Translations under genes and position numbers: made by a program | From: Serripes groenlandicus | Lineage: Eukaryota > Mollusca > Bivalvia > Cardiida > Cardiidae | DNA length: 64,000 nucleotides | Assembly: GCA_031761405.1 (NCBI GenBank) | Contig: JASEVX010000013.1 | Location: 45,016,105-45,080,104 of the forward strand | Reading direction: 5' to 3' | Part shown: positions 45,130-54,440 of the stretch, one piece after another | How positions within the stretch are numbered: the stretch's first letter is position 1 | How the letters are laid out: each line of letters opens with the position of its first letter | Notes under the pieces: model-generated | Told to the model about the DNA's origin: nothing | The model's database searches: none | What the model saw: the letters and a program-made list of their open reading frames with translations, nothing else

Positions 45130-45640
45130 AATAAATCGATTTATGCTTATAATCCTGTAATCCCGGATTAGTGTTAGGTGTTCATTTATAGAAGTCGACG
45201 TAGCTGGAACATACATTATGTGATAAATAGATAATCCATGCTTAAATCCGTTTAAAATCCACTCACACACAAATGTCGATATTCATCGGTGTCGTAATAT
45301 TTGTTAAAGACGTCAGAAATGACAGTGACATATTTGCGCCATTAATCCACCCAAAATAATCAATTAACTTTTAAGAAAGACGCCTTTGTAGAACGGTGTT
45401 CATTTTTTAGTGCATAGCCCTTGTCTTTGACTGTACACACTCTGTTCACCCCAGCAACAGAAAACTTCAAAAACGCAATGTTTACGGGTATATTTTCAGA
45501 CCCAGATAATCAAAAGTCATAATTTGTTTTTCAGTCCAATATTATTTTATCTAATTGATTTAAGTCTTATCCATGTACAAACAAAGTCATATACAAACAT
45601 TTACAATGTACAAACAAATCAAGACAAGTATTATACATGA
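45130..45640. other. Unassigned
   Basis: No gene or repeat recognised. Confidence 0.45.
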
Positions 45641-45651
45641 CCATTCAGTAG

Positions 45652-45842
45652 TTGTTAGTAGTAGTAGTAGTAGTAGTAGTAGTAATAGTAATATTAGTAG
45701 TAGTAGTAGTAGTAGTAGTAGTAATAGTAATATTAGTAGTAGTAGTAGTAGTAGTAGTAATAGTAATATTAGTAGTAGTAGTAGTAGTAGTAATAGTAAT
45801 ATTATTATTATTAGTAGTAGTAGAAGTAGTAGTAGTAGTATT
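45652..45842. repeat. (TAG)n microsatellite, left of the LINE
   Basis: About 190 bp of TAG/TAA triplets interrupted periodically by TAATAGTAATATTAG. Confidence 0.97.
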
Positions 45843-45853
45843 CATTCATTCTC

Positions 45854-45859
45854 TTTATT
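45854..45859 (-). terminator. Polyadenylation signal AATAAA of the LINE
   Basis: AATAAA on the minus strand, 12 nt before the microsatellite junction, typical for a non-LTR element 3' end. Confidence 0.6.
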
Positions 45860-46019
45860 TCCTCCGTTCGGAGATTAATTGAATACATTCATTATATCAA
45901 CTGTTAACAACAAGTAATTGGACTAGTTTCTATACATAAAATGATATGGTAATTGAAAATCAATCTTTACATAATAGTACTCAGATTGTAAATAGTCACA
46001 ATATGTATATATGCATATA

Positions 46020-46110
46020 TTTACACACACACACATATATACACATACATATACATATACATATTCACACACACATATACACATATACCCACGTATTCAC
46101 ACATACACAG
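46020..46110. repeat. CA/TA-rich microsatellite
   Basis: Imperfect ACACAC and ATACAT runs within the 3' part of the LINE. Confidence 0.85.
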
Positions 46111-46124
46111 AGTCATTGTATCGT

Positions 46125-49100
46125 CTAAGATGGGCCGTTGAAACATTTGTATGCGAATAATATAGCTTCACAGCGAAAGTAATACTCTGAATCAGTGGTG
46201 ACTGATGTAGGGCTTGCACCTAAAACCATTATCAAAAACGTTTCACTGGTTGCAAGCATTAGCTCAGTATATAATTCATGGCCAATATTGGTGTATATGC
46301 CACTAAGAAATAATCGTTTCTTATCATATGTTGCGCTACATTCTGTTATTCTATGTTTGATAACATCTAAATGTATACGGCCACACAGATCACATGACGA
46401 AGGTTTTTCTGAAGCAACAGTCACCCACAATTTAGCCATAAAGGCTATTTTATGTGCAGCTATTCTTGTACCATAGAGATTATACAGGTTGCAGGCTGTG
46501 ATTGATGTATGCAATCGACTGAACCTGACGAAATCAGTCGATTGCATCCTCATAAACCACTCATTAGTTTCCAACTGGTCAACAGCATTATTGATACATT
46601 GCTTCCATACTGGTTTATGTGGCAGGAAGCAACCGTCATTTACATACATATTCATAAGAAAATTCAAGTTGTATTTATTCAACAATGAACATATATCTGG
46701 AATGTAACCACGTATTGATTTTGTCGGGTTATATACGAATTGCATAAATTTTCTCATGAAAATCTTTTTGCAAAGAGAGCTATTCTCAAGGCTCAATATT
46801 TTGTGCAGGAATATTAACTTCTTTTTGTCAATCAATGATGTGATTCGCTTAATTCCAAGCATTGATTCGCACATATCAGACCTTGTTCTGATATTAAATC
46901 CCTGAATAGTTTTTACAATAAAATGTTGCAAACGGTTGAGCTTGAGTACGTCGCAAATTGTTATATTACTCCATAGCTCACACCCATACAAGGCTATTGG
47001 GATAATGATTGTGCTATACAGCTTAACAGAAGTTAATGGATTTAATGCATTAGGTCTCATACCAAGATCAGCCATTGCATAAAAGGCATTTTTTGCTTTC
47101 TGACAGCGTTCTGAAATGCGATTTGTTAATTTTAGAGATCCATCCTGTCGAATTCCGAGATGTACAACACTGTCAATTTCGTGAATGTAGGATTCTCCCA
47201 GTAAAAACTTGACAGGGGCATTTTTCTTTTTGTTATCGTTAAATACAACGACATTGGATTTCTTGCAATTTACTTCGAATTTCCATCTAAAGGAATACCT
47301 GTACACAATGTCAAGCAAATTTTGCAGATACATAGGCGTTAATGCAATTACAGATAAATCATCAGCAAACGCAGGATTCCCACAGTTAGCATGGATTGGC
47401 GAATAGAGACGTAGGCTATACTCTGAATTTTCAAGTTCTTTAAGTAAGTCATTTATAAAGATAAGGTAATAAAATGTGGAAGCGACCCCTCCCTGACGTA
47501 CGCCGCGTTTTACCGGGACTGGGAGTGATTTATTGCCATTTGCCATGACAAAGCAATTCAAGTTTGTATAGGAATCCCTTATTATCCTCCATACTTTTCC
47601 AACTATTCCTAGATTATGGAGTTTATAAAATAGCGCATTGTGCCATACGCTATCAAAGGCACATTTAAAGTCAATGAAAGCCACGAATGCTTTACTATGT
47701 AGATCCGCGAGTTCGTTAATAGTTTCCTGTAGACAAAACGCGGCTGTAATACAACTTAGCCCTTTTTGAAACCCTTGTTGCTGTGGAGATGGAAATATGG
47801 TTTTATTACATAATAATAAAGAATGCATTCTATCTACCAATATCTTCTCAAAGATTTTGCAGAATGACGGTATCAGTGAAATTGGCCTATAGCTAGTAGG
47901 GTCATTTTTTGGCTTTCCGGAGCCTTTGTAGATCGGTACTATGTAACTATTACGCCAGGAGTCGGGTGTACTTTCAAAGCGTAGAATAGAGTTAAAGAGC
48001 TCTACCAATGCATGCACTATTGGTGTTTTACCATATATAATATGTTCATTTGTGATGTTGTCATGAGATGGACTTTTCCCACGTTTAAGGTCAACTAAAG
48101 CCTTTTTAACCTCGTCACATGTGAACTCGCGTTCTACTGTTTGTGAGAGCGTTATTGTAGTAGGATTTAGTCTAGCATAATTTTCCAGCGTTTCATCGAC
48201 TTCTATTTCAAGTTTACTTTTGGGATTTAACGCGTGTGTATCAAATATATCAGTAAAGTATTTTTCAAACCCGCTTATGACATTTTCAGCTTTATAGTTA
48301 ATATCTTTATATATTATTTCTGATGTGTGTTGACGGGGTGTTTTCTTATGACGTTTCATTAAATTCCAAAATAGACGAGAGTCTAGCTGAGAACATCGTT
48401 CGAGTTCTCGGAAAATATTGTTTATGTAATTGTTCGATGCTATACGTTGGGTTTTTCTGAATTCTCGTTTGGCCGCCTTATAATTAAAATATGAGGGATA
48501 ATACATACCACGTGGTCTCCCTTCAATTAACCATATTTTGCGTTTGTCTCGCGAGGAAGTGTGAGCCGCCTTTACTTCGGCAGTCCAATATGGTTTCGCG
48601 TGTCTATTAAATTTGCGTTTAGGAAGGGTTTCGAGTGATGCATTGTTAATCGCTGCTACGATGTAATCCGATAATTGGTTTGGAGTAGTATAGCTATGTA
48701 TAATATCGGTCAAGAGGCTATCCTCCAGTTTTTTGTGATATTCTTCTATGATATCATCTGTACATTTATTCCATGCGACTCTGTCTCTGTGTTGGTATTG
48801 TTGGGCTTGTTCCGACAATTGCGGCAGTTCGATTTTAGCGATTAAGGGTAAATGGTCAGACGTAATTACTTCTTTTTCGGATATCGTTACAATGTCCTTG
48901 CATTTCTTAATGAACGACGTTTCGACAAGTATATGATCGATAATTGCCCGGGTTTTTATATATGTATATTCAATGTTTGGAAACAATGGGGTATTACAAA
49001 GGGATAATAATCCTGAATCGGACAGAAAGTCACTGAATAACCTATCCTTTTCCGATTGGTGCCCGTTATTCTTAGTTTGTACATATGACAATAATTTTGC

Positions 49101-49601
49101 ATTAAAGTCTCCTAAAAGGATAACGTTGCCGTTTTCTGAACAACTGTGTGTAATTGCACTCAGACAATACAACGTTTCTGCATATTTATCAATGCAACTA
49201 TCTGCTGGCATGTATACGCCTATTATATAGATGGGTGTACATAATTTTCTATCAATTTTGATGGCCAGTATACGTTCGTTTTGAAAGCAGTCTACTTTAC
49301 TAATATTCTGGCTGAGACACTTCTTAAAAAGAATAGACACTCCTCCTTTACCACACTTCAGTGGTCCATATTGGTCAATCGAAGTGTCCGCTATGGAGAA
49401 AACTTCGTATCTACTGTTTATTGAGTTCATAAAATAGAGAGAATGTGGCATGAGTCTGTGTTCTACAATTACTGAAATGTCTACACTGTTTTCATCTAGA
49501 AATTCCGAAAGGGCAAATGCTGATGACATAATGCCACGCGCATTCCAACACATAAGGTTTAAAGTCATAAATGTAAGATATAAAATAGCGTACTTATACA
49601 T
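46125..49601 (-). CDS. LINE ORF2-type protein: AP endonuclease and reverse transcriptase
   Basis: The frame opens at TTG (49607), but the first ATG is at 49601, just after an in-frame stop, giving about 1158 residues. Numbered from the TTG, the endonuclease domain has LMCWNARGI (18-26), the acidic VIVEHRL (Glu49), LLGDFNAK (164-171), IDH (223-225) and SDHLPLIAKI (250-259). The reverse transcriptase has YIVPIYKGSG (555-564), YRPISLIP (573-580), motif A AFVAFIDFKCAFD (640-652), motif B RGVRQGGVAS (701-710) and the catalytic AFADDLS (746-752). A C-terminal zinc-knuckle-like CDLC...H...C lies at 1072-1090. No RNase H domain is obvious. The product would nick the target and copy the element RNA by target-primed reverse transcription. 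All catalytic motifs are intact with no frameshift, so the copy may be active. The clade is not determined. Confidence 0.95.
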   Translation of the reverse strand: MYKYAILYLTFMTLNLMCWNARGIMSSAFALSEFLDENSVDISVIVEHRLMPHSLYFMNSINSRYEVFSIADTSIDQYGPLKCGKGGVSILFKKCLSQNISKVDCFQNERILAIKIDRKLCTPIYIIGVYMPADSCIDKYAETLYCLSAITHSCSENGNVILLGDFNAKLLSYVQTKNNGHQSEKDRLFSDFLSDSGLLSLCNTPLFPNIEYTYIKTRAIIDHILVETSFIKKCKDIVTISEKEVITSDHLPLIAKIELPQLSEQAQQYQHRDRVAWNKCTDDIIEEYHKKLEDSLLTDIIHSYTTPNQLSDYIVAAINNASLETLPKRKFNRHAKPYWTAEVKAAHTSSRDKRKIWLIEGRPRGMYYPSYFNYKAAKREFRKTQRIASNNYINNIFRELERCSQLDSRLFWNLMKRHKKTPRQHTSEIIYKDINYKAENVISGFEKYFTDIFDTHALNPKSKLEIEVDETLENYARLNPTTITLSQTVEREFTCDEVKKALVDLKRGKSPSHDNITNEHIIYGKTPIVHALVELFNSILRFESTPDSWRNSYIVPIYKGSGKPKNDPTSYRPISLIPSFCKIFEKILVDRMHSLLLCNKTIFPSPQQQGFQKGLSCITAAFCLQETINELADLHSKAFVAFIDFKCAFDSVWHNALFYKLHNLGIVGKVWRIIRDSYTNLNCFVMANGNKSLPVPVKRGVRQGGVASTFYYLIFINDLLKELENSEYSLRLYSPIHANCGNPAFADDLSVIALTPMYLQNLLDIVYRYSFRWKFEVNCKKSNVVVFNDNKKKNAPVKFLLGESYIHEIDSVVHLGIRQDGSLKLTNRISERCQKAKNAFYAMADLGMRPNALNPLTSVKLYSTIIIPIALYGCELWSNITICDVLKLNRLQHFIVKTIQGFNIRTRSDMCESMLGIKRITSLIDKKKLIFLHKILSLENSSLCKKIFMRKFMQFVYNPTKSIRGYIPDICSLLNKYNLNFLMNMYVNDGCFLPHKPVWKQCINNAVDQLETNEWFMRMQSTDFVRFSRLHTSITACNLYNLYGTRIAAHKIAFMAKLWVTVASEKPSSCDLCGRIHLDVIKHRITECSATYDKKRLFLSGIYTNIGHELYTELMLATSETFLIMVLGASPTSVTTDSEYYFRCEAILFAYKCFNGPS

Positions 49602-49632
49602 TATCAATGATTAATTATATCGTCTAAACAGG

Positions 49633-49824
49633 TTAGTAAGCTTCAGTGTTACTACTTGCCCAGCTGTCGATGTTTTCATTCCAATCGTTGTAGTCATTAT
49701 ATACACTCTGTGACTGTGAATTATTTTCATTTTCATAATTGTTTTTGTTGTAGTCGTCGTTATAGTCGTTTTCACGGTGTGTATCGTATCTAGTACGTCT
49801 TTTATTTGACGTGTTTCGTTTCAC
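49633..49824 (-). other. Short Asn/Tyr/Asp-rich open stretch upstream of the LINE ORF
   Basis: A 63-codon stretch without an ATG start (the first codon is GTG). It ends 25 nt before the LINE coding frame and is open into the (CTA)n array. Its peptide (YNDDYNKNNYENENN type) could be a remnant of an ORF1 or merely part of the 5' UTR. I do not assert a gene. Confidence 0.3.
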
Positions 49825-49828
49825 ATAT

Positions 49829-49829
49829 C

Positions 49830-49874
<45 letters not shown>

Positions 49875-49875
49875 A

Positions 49876-49942
<67 letters not shown>
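49829..49942. repeat. (TAG)n microsatellite, right of the LINE
   Basis: About 114 bp of almost pure TAG triplets with one TAATAG interruption. Confidence 0.97.
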
Positions 49943-49943
<1 letters not shown>

Positions 49944-50284
49944 CTTTATTATAACCATTATTGTTGTTGTTATTTATTTATATATATATTTATTATAACC
50001 ACCATCATTATCGTCAATTTTTACTTATTTTTTATCTGACTTGAAACAGTCAAAATTAGCATTACCTTGTAATAGGTTAGATATTAAAGTAACATAACAA
50101 ACCATTGTTCTATTTTCGGTTCTTAAATTACAAGAAAGAAAGTACAAATGTTCCCCGGTGCAACGACAATGACGCACAAGTGACAGCAAGGACTTTTTAA
50201 ACGAACCGAAACAGCAAGAAACGCCTGGTACGGACTATCAACTACTTTACAAAACAGGGTATCAGATTCGTAGGCTACGAATTG

Positions 50285-50315
50285 TTTAACCTTTCTCGAA
50301 AGCTAGACGCATTTT
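50285..50315. mobile_element. Left stub of a family C element (host site of the hAT)
   Basis: TTTAACCTTTCTCGAAAGCT then AGACGCATTTT matches the left end of C elements. The right part resumes after the transposon at 54635. Confidence 0.72.
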
Positions 50316-50377
50316 CAAGCGCGGATCCAGAGGGGGGGTCCGGGGGTCCGGACCCCCCCTGGAAAATCCTAAAAATG

Positions 50378-50397
50378 CCCCCCCCCCCCCCCCCCCC
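50378..50397. repeat. Poly-C run (20 nt) in the hAT left end
   Basis: C homopolymer directly inside the subterminal GC palindrome. Confidence 0.9.
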
Positions 50398-50676
50398 TCC
50401 TGGGAAAAAGGACCTCCCTAAGAAGGTATCGACCTCATATTTGTGTTTTCCAAATTCGTGGATATAATGAGAGACTCTCTTACTTTGATCGATCAATACA
50501 AATAAGCGGTATTTAATATCTCATTATACGAGGGCCCATCAATAATTTCGTGAACTAATTTCGCTATTTCATAACGTGATCACATAGTGTAATGACATTT
50601 TGAATGATCAAAGATAAATCAGTTTCAAATTAATTCAGCATGCGCCAGATATTGATGATGTCACACAAGTGACCAA

Positions 50677-50703
50677 TGACGTCATATCAATATTCTGACG
50701 TCA
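50677..50703. promoter_or_regulatory. Two CRE-like TGACGTCA sites in the hAT promoter
   Basis: Perfect TGACGTCA occurs at 50677-50684 and 50696-50703. The first also belongs to a larger inverted repeat (ATATTGATGATGTCA near 50649 and TGACGTCATATCAATAT). Sites of this kind bind CREB/ATF-type bZIP factors in animals; use here is inference. Confidence 0.5.
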
Positions 50704-50728
50704 CTTGGTACTTTTAATACGCCGACAC

Positions 50729-50766
50729 TATAAAACATCGGCATTCTATGTAATTATGATCAGTTT
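50729..50766 (+). promoter_or_regulatory. TATA box and initiator of the hAT gene
   Basis: TATAAAA at 50729-50735 lies 33 nt before the A of an initiator-like TCAGTTT (50760-50766). The ATG follows about 50 nt later, giving a short 5' UTR and a well-formed RNA polymerase II core promoter. Confidence 0.6.
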
Positions 50767-50812
50767 AACTTTCAGTTTGAGAAGTTAACGCCGCATAGGG
50801 CGGGATTACAAT

Positions 50813-53800
50813 ATGGATTCAGAAAATGTGACAGCATTTAAATGGGAGTCGATGCGAAAGGCCTTTGCAAATGCTGCGAAAAACGGTTGGGATGCATTTC
50901 GGTTCCAAGTACTAATGAGGGAAACGGTTATACGCGAAAACCCTTTACCGCAGACAGCTATAACACGAGATAAAATTCATTCCCCCGATGACGCAGTCTC
51001 GAAATGCTTGTTTCCAAACGATACAGAAATCAAGCAAAGAATTGCTCCTGTGAAGGTTGTCGGAGATGGCAACTGCTTCTTTCGCTCCATTTCAAATTCT
51101 GTTTTTGGCACAGAAAACCATCATGTTGAGTGTCGGGTTCGGTGTGTGTATGAATTACTCAAAAACTATATGAAATACACAAGCAGTGACACATATGTAG
51201 AAATGTCGAGCAAACTGTCTGAATTCCAATACATTTTCGAAACCTCCATCTCTGATGATGCTAGAGTCCCCAATAATATCCAAAAATCGTTGAAGAATGA
51301 GATCATGAATTCGGCCAAAGACGGACAGTACTCGTCCCTGTTGCACATGTATGCCAGCGCAAATGCCTTTAGCCGCCCAGTAGTGACAATATTTCCACAA
51401 GTACAAAATGTTGCTATCAACAGGCAAGTGCACAACCAGACTATTCGTCCCGTAGGCTTTTTGGGAGACAAATCTGAATTTGGCCCACCATTGTACATCA
51501 TGTGGACACATACTTCGAATCTACAAGTAGAAATGTGGCAACCAAATCATTTTGTTTCTTGCCATATGATTGATGACACAAAACAGTCTTCCAAAAAGGT
51601 GTCATCTGAGCAACCCCCTTTAAAGAAGCAGAAAATTTCTGATTTCTTCAAATGTGAATCACATGACAATCAAACGCTCACTACCGAGTCTGAAAGTCAT
51701 GACCGAACCGATGACCAAGCAGAACATCCCCACGTTTCAAACCCTGAAACTGCAGATGAACATGATGAGTCTGAAAGTCATGACCGAACCGATGACCAAG
51801 CAGAACATCCGCACGTTTCAAACCCTGAAACTGCAGATGAACATGATGAATCTGAAAGTCATGACCGAACCGATGACCAAGCAGAACATCCACACGTTTC
51901 AAACCCTGAAACTGCATGTAAACATGATGACACAGGTGCAGACCAATTCCGTAGATCATCGAAATATGACTTGGGCGATATTTTGAATGGGACCGTGCCA
52001 CTGTCTTCGCTTTCACAAACAGACAAGATTTCGTATGTAGAAAGCAGCCCTGATCCGGAAACACTTAAGAATTTGCCATTTAAGACAAGGCTGGTTGCTG
52101 GCAAAACTAAGGAAAAGAAATTATATTTCCAGACTAGTTGGTTGGAAAATCATAAATGGCTGGCATACAGTAGTGTCTTAAATGGTGGTCTTTGTAGATT
52201 GTGTGTGTTGTTTCCTCAGTCAGACATCAGGTGTTATGACTCGTTTGTAAAGAAGCCGTTCACAAATTTCAAAAAGGCTACTGGAAAAAATGGGTCTTTA
52301 TTGATACATCAAAATTCTGAGTACCATAAAAACGCTTGTATTTCATATCAGACACTGACGGCAAGCCTCAAGAGCCCAGAAAGCACTGTTCAATATAAGA
52401 TCAGCGCACAAAATAAACATGTGTATGACACAAACTTAAAACTGCTGACAATGATTGTAGAATCAATCATTCTGTGTGGAAAGCAGAACTTGCCTTTTAG
52501 GGGCCACAGAGATGATTCAACAAGTACATCTTCCAATAAGGGAAATTTCAGGGCAATTCTGAACTTACTTGCTAATCATGACAAGGAGCTGGCACAGCAT
52601 CTAGAACATACACCTAAAAATGCAACATACACCAGCAAGACAATCCAAAATCAATTGATATGTATTATTGGACAATACGTCAGAAAACAAATATTAGAAG
52701 GCCTAAAAGGCAAGGGATTCTACTCGATCATAGCAGATGAAGTGACAGACAAGTTTGCGAATCAGGAAGTCCTGGCTTTATGCTTACGATTTATAGATGA
52801 AAGTCAAAGCGAACCATGTATCCGGGAAGAATTTTTTGACTTTGTTCACCTAGAACGTACTACTGGAGAAATGATTTCAAGAAAAATTATTGAAGTGTTG
52901 ACACAAAACGATCTTCCAGTAGAGAAAATAAGGGGTCAGGCGTATGACGGGGCCGCAGCGATGGCATCAGAAAAGAAGGGGTGTCAAGCTCGGATAAAGG
53001 AAATGAATAAACTTGCTGTTTACACACACTGCAAGAATCATGTTCTTAACTTGAGCATAGCACATGCATGTAAACTGCCCGTTGTCAGAAACATGATTGA
53101 TGGAATTAATTCCACATTCATTTTCTTCGATGCGTCGCCCAAAAGACAACGCTATTTTGAGCGTGTACTTGTACACCATGGCACCGAGTCAAAGAGAAAG
53201 AAGCTCTTGGGTCTGTGTAAAACCAGATGGGTAGAGCGGCATACATGCTACGACGTATTTTACGACATGTATGCCGTGGTTATTGAGTGTCTCCAGTACA
53301 TGATAGATCCCTCAATGGACGAGAACACAGAAGATGACTGGTCGTGGGATGCTCAGACTAAAATAACCGCACAAGGTCTGTTGGCTACTTTGATGTCATT
53401 TCAATTTCTCGTGACATTCATTTGCATTAGAGCTATTCTGGAGACAGTCAAGCCTCTGGCGTCAAAGCTTCAGAAACGCGATTTAGACGTGTACAAGGCA
53501 CGCAATCTCATTACTGACAGAGTAGAAAGAGTCAAAGAGATGAGGGCTGACGTAGACCAGGAGTTCACAATATGGTATGCAGACTGCAAACGTATAGCAG
53601 ACGAGCTGAACATCCAAGAAAAGACCCCAAGCACGTGCGGTAGACAAACAAAGAGATCAAACGTGACTGTCTCAAGTCCTCCAGAGTACTTCAAACTTAC
53701 AGTTGCAATCCCGTTCTTGGATCACTTATCTAATGAACTAAATGACAGATTTCAGAAAGACGACCATGTTGCTTATACTCTGGGCTGTTTAATCCCCGAA

Positions 53801-54253
53801 CAAATGATGAACCTGTCACAGACGGAAATGCAAAAGCTTTCATCTGATTTGCTCTTCTGGAATTCCGACTTACAAAGCTCTTCCTCAAATGATCTACTAG
53901 CGCAATTATTAGAATGGAAGAGGGCTTGTAAAAAGCTTGTTGAAAATGGGATTACACCAGACAGTCTTCTGGATACGTACAGAATTACGGACGAAGATAT
54001 ATTTCCAGATGTTAAAACCCTTCTGCACATAGGTTGTACTCTACCTGTCAGTTCATGTGAGGCCGAGCGCTCATTTTCTGGATTTCGTCGCATTAAAAGC
54101 TACATGCGAAGCACTATGAATGAGGACAGGTTATCAGCACTAGCGCTAATGCATTTGCACCATGCAAAGTACATTGACGCAAAGATAATCTGCCAAACGT
54201 TCATAGGACAAAATAAAAGACGAATGTTCCAATCGAGTATATTGTATGATTAG
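50813..54253 (+). CDS. OTU-domain / hAT transposase fusion protein (1146 residues)
   Basis: One uninterrupted frame runs from ATG to TAG. Residues 76-252 form an OTU-type cysteine protease domain: GDGNCFFRSIS places the catalytic Cys at 88 with Asp85, and WQPNHFVSCH places the catalytic His at 246. A basic segment (PLKKQKISDFF, 269-279) looks like a nuclear signal and a degenerate PCNA-binding box. Residues 292-372 are three 27-residue acidic repeats (SESHDRTDDQAEHPHVSNPE). A TTF-type zinc finger (KLYFQTSWLENHKWL, then LCRLC near 460) precedes the DUF4371-like hAT catalytic region, with IIADEVTDKFANQEV (about 640), GQAYDGAAAM (about 708-717) and THCKNHVLNLS. The C-terminal hAT dimerisation region is CEAERSFSGFRRIKSYMRST (from about 1082). 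The product should excise and insert DNA; the OTU part would cleave ubiquitin-like chains (family knowledge). The frame is intact with its own promoter and TIRs, so it is probably recent. Confidence 0.93.
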   Translation: MDSENVTAFKWESMRKAFANAAKNGWDAFRFQVLMRETVIRENPLPQTAITRDKIHSPDDAVSKCLFPNDTEIKQRIAPVKVVGDGNCFFRSISNSVFGTENHHVECRVRCVYELLKNYMKYTSSDTYVEMSSKLSEFQYIFETSISDDARVPNNIQKSLKNEIMNSAKDGQYSSLLHMYASANAFSRPVVTIFPQVQNVAINRQVHNQTIRPVGFLGDKSEFGPPLYIMWTHTSNLQVEMWQPNHFVSCHMIDDTKQSSKKVSSEQPPLKKQKISDFFKCESHDNQTLTTESESHDRTDDQAEHPHVSNPETADEHDESESHDRTDDQAEHPHVSNPETADEHDESESHDRTDDQAEHPHVSNPETACKHDDTGADQFRRSSKYDLGDILNGTVPLSSLSQTDKISYVESSPDPETLKNLPFKTRLVAGKTKEKKLYFQTSWLENHKWLAYSSVLNGGLCRLCVLFPQSDIRCYDSFVKKPFTNFKKATGKNGSLLIHQNSEYHKNACISYQTLTASLKSPESTVQYKISAQNKHVYDTNLKLLTMIVESIILCGKQNLPFRGHRDDSTSTSSNKGNFRAILNLLANHDKELAQHLEHTPKNATYTSKTIQNQLICIIGQYVRKQILEGLKGKGFYSIIADEVTDKFANQEVLALCLRFIDESQSEPCIREEFFDFVHLERTTGEMISRKIIEVLTQNDLPVEKIRGQAYDGAAAMASEKKGCQARIKEMNKLAVYTHCKNHVLNLSIAHACKLPVVRNMIDGINSTFIFFDASPKRQRYFERVLVHHGTESKRKKLLGLCKTRWVERHTCYDVFYDMYAVVIECLQYMIDPSMDENTEDDWSWDAQTKITAQGLLATLMSFQFLVTFICIRAILETVKPLASKLQKRDLDVYKARNLITDRVERVKEMRADVDQEFTIWYADCKRIADELNIQEKTPSTCGRQTKRSNVTVSSPPEYFKLTVAIPFLDHLSNELNDRFQKDDHVAYTLGCLIPEQMMNLSQTEMQKLSSDLLFWNSDLQSSSSNDLLAQLLEWKRACKKLVENGITPDSLLDTYRITDEDIFPDVKTLLHIGCTLPVSSCEAERSFSGFRRIKSYMRSTMNEDRLSALALMHLHHAKYIDAKIICQTFIGQNKRRMFQSSILYD
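51686..51928 (+). repeat. Three 81-bp (27-codon) in-frame repeats in the transposase gene
   Basis: Starts are at 51686, 51767 and 51848, nearly identical and in frame, linking the OTU and transposase parts. Confidence 0.95.
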
Positions 54254-54397
54254 ATATTAATGATTTTACCTCTTCAGTAAAGGTAAAGCGGTGTGAACTT
54301 CATGTCTTTGGTCGTAACCATGCTGTTGTGCTGCACACACTGACACAGAACATGTAAAAATGTCATAAAATGTATGGAAAAACATAAAAAAAAAAGT

Positions 54398-54404
54398 TAA
54401 AAAA

Positions 54405-54437
<33 letters not shown>
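54398..54437. repeat. Poly-A run 3' of the transposase gene
   Basis: A-rich run including about 27 consecutive A within the hAT right-hand region. The AATAAA at about 54212 lies inside the frame, so the true 3' end is unclear. Confidence 0.85.

Positions 54438-54440
<3 letters not shown>

Larger units (their letters stand above)
45843..49829 (-). mobile_element. Non-LTR retrotransposon inserted in a (TAG)n tract
   Basis: The element body begins directly after one (TAG)n array and ends directly before another. On its coding strand the 3' end is a short hairpin (CTCCGAACGGAG), then AATAAA at 45854-45859, then the TAC/CTA repeat. The 5' end abuts the second array. There are no LTRs. A CA/TA-rich microsatellite lies in the 3' untranslated part (46020-46100). 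The encoded EN-RT frame is intact. Confidence 0.88.

Noticed and set aside
45573..45882. Ser- or Val-rich frames
   Set aside because: Translation of (TAG)n microsatellite.
49633..49824. LINE ORF1 protein
   Set aside because: No ATG, only 63 codons, low complexity; kept only as an uncertain stretch.
51155..52104. Minus-strand frames of 81-127 codons
   Set aside because: Antisense shadows of the OTU-hAT gene, including its 81-bp repeats.
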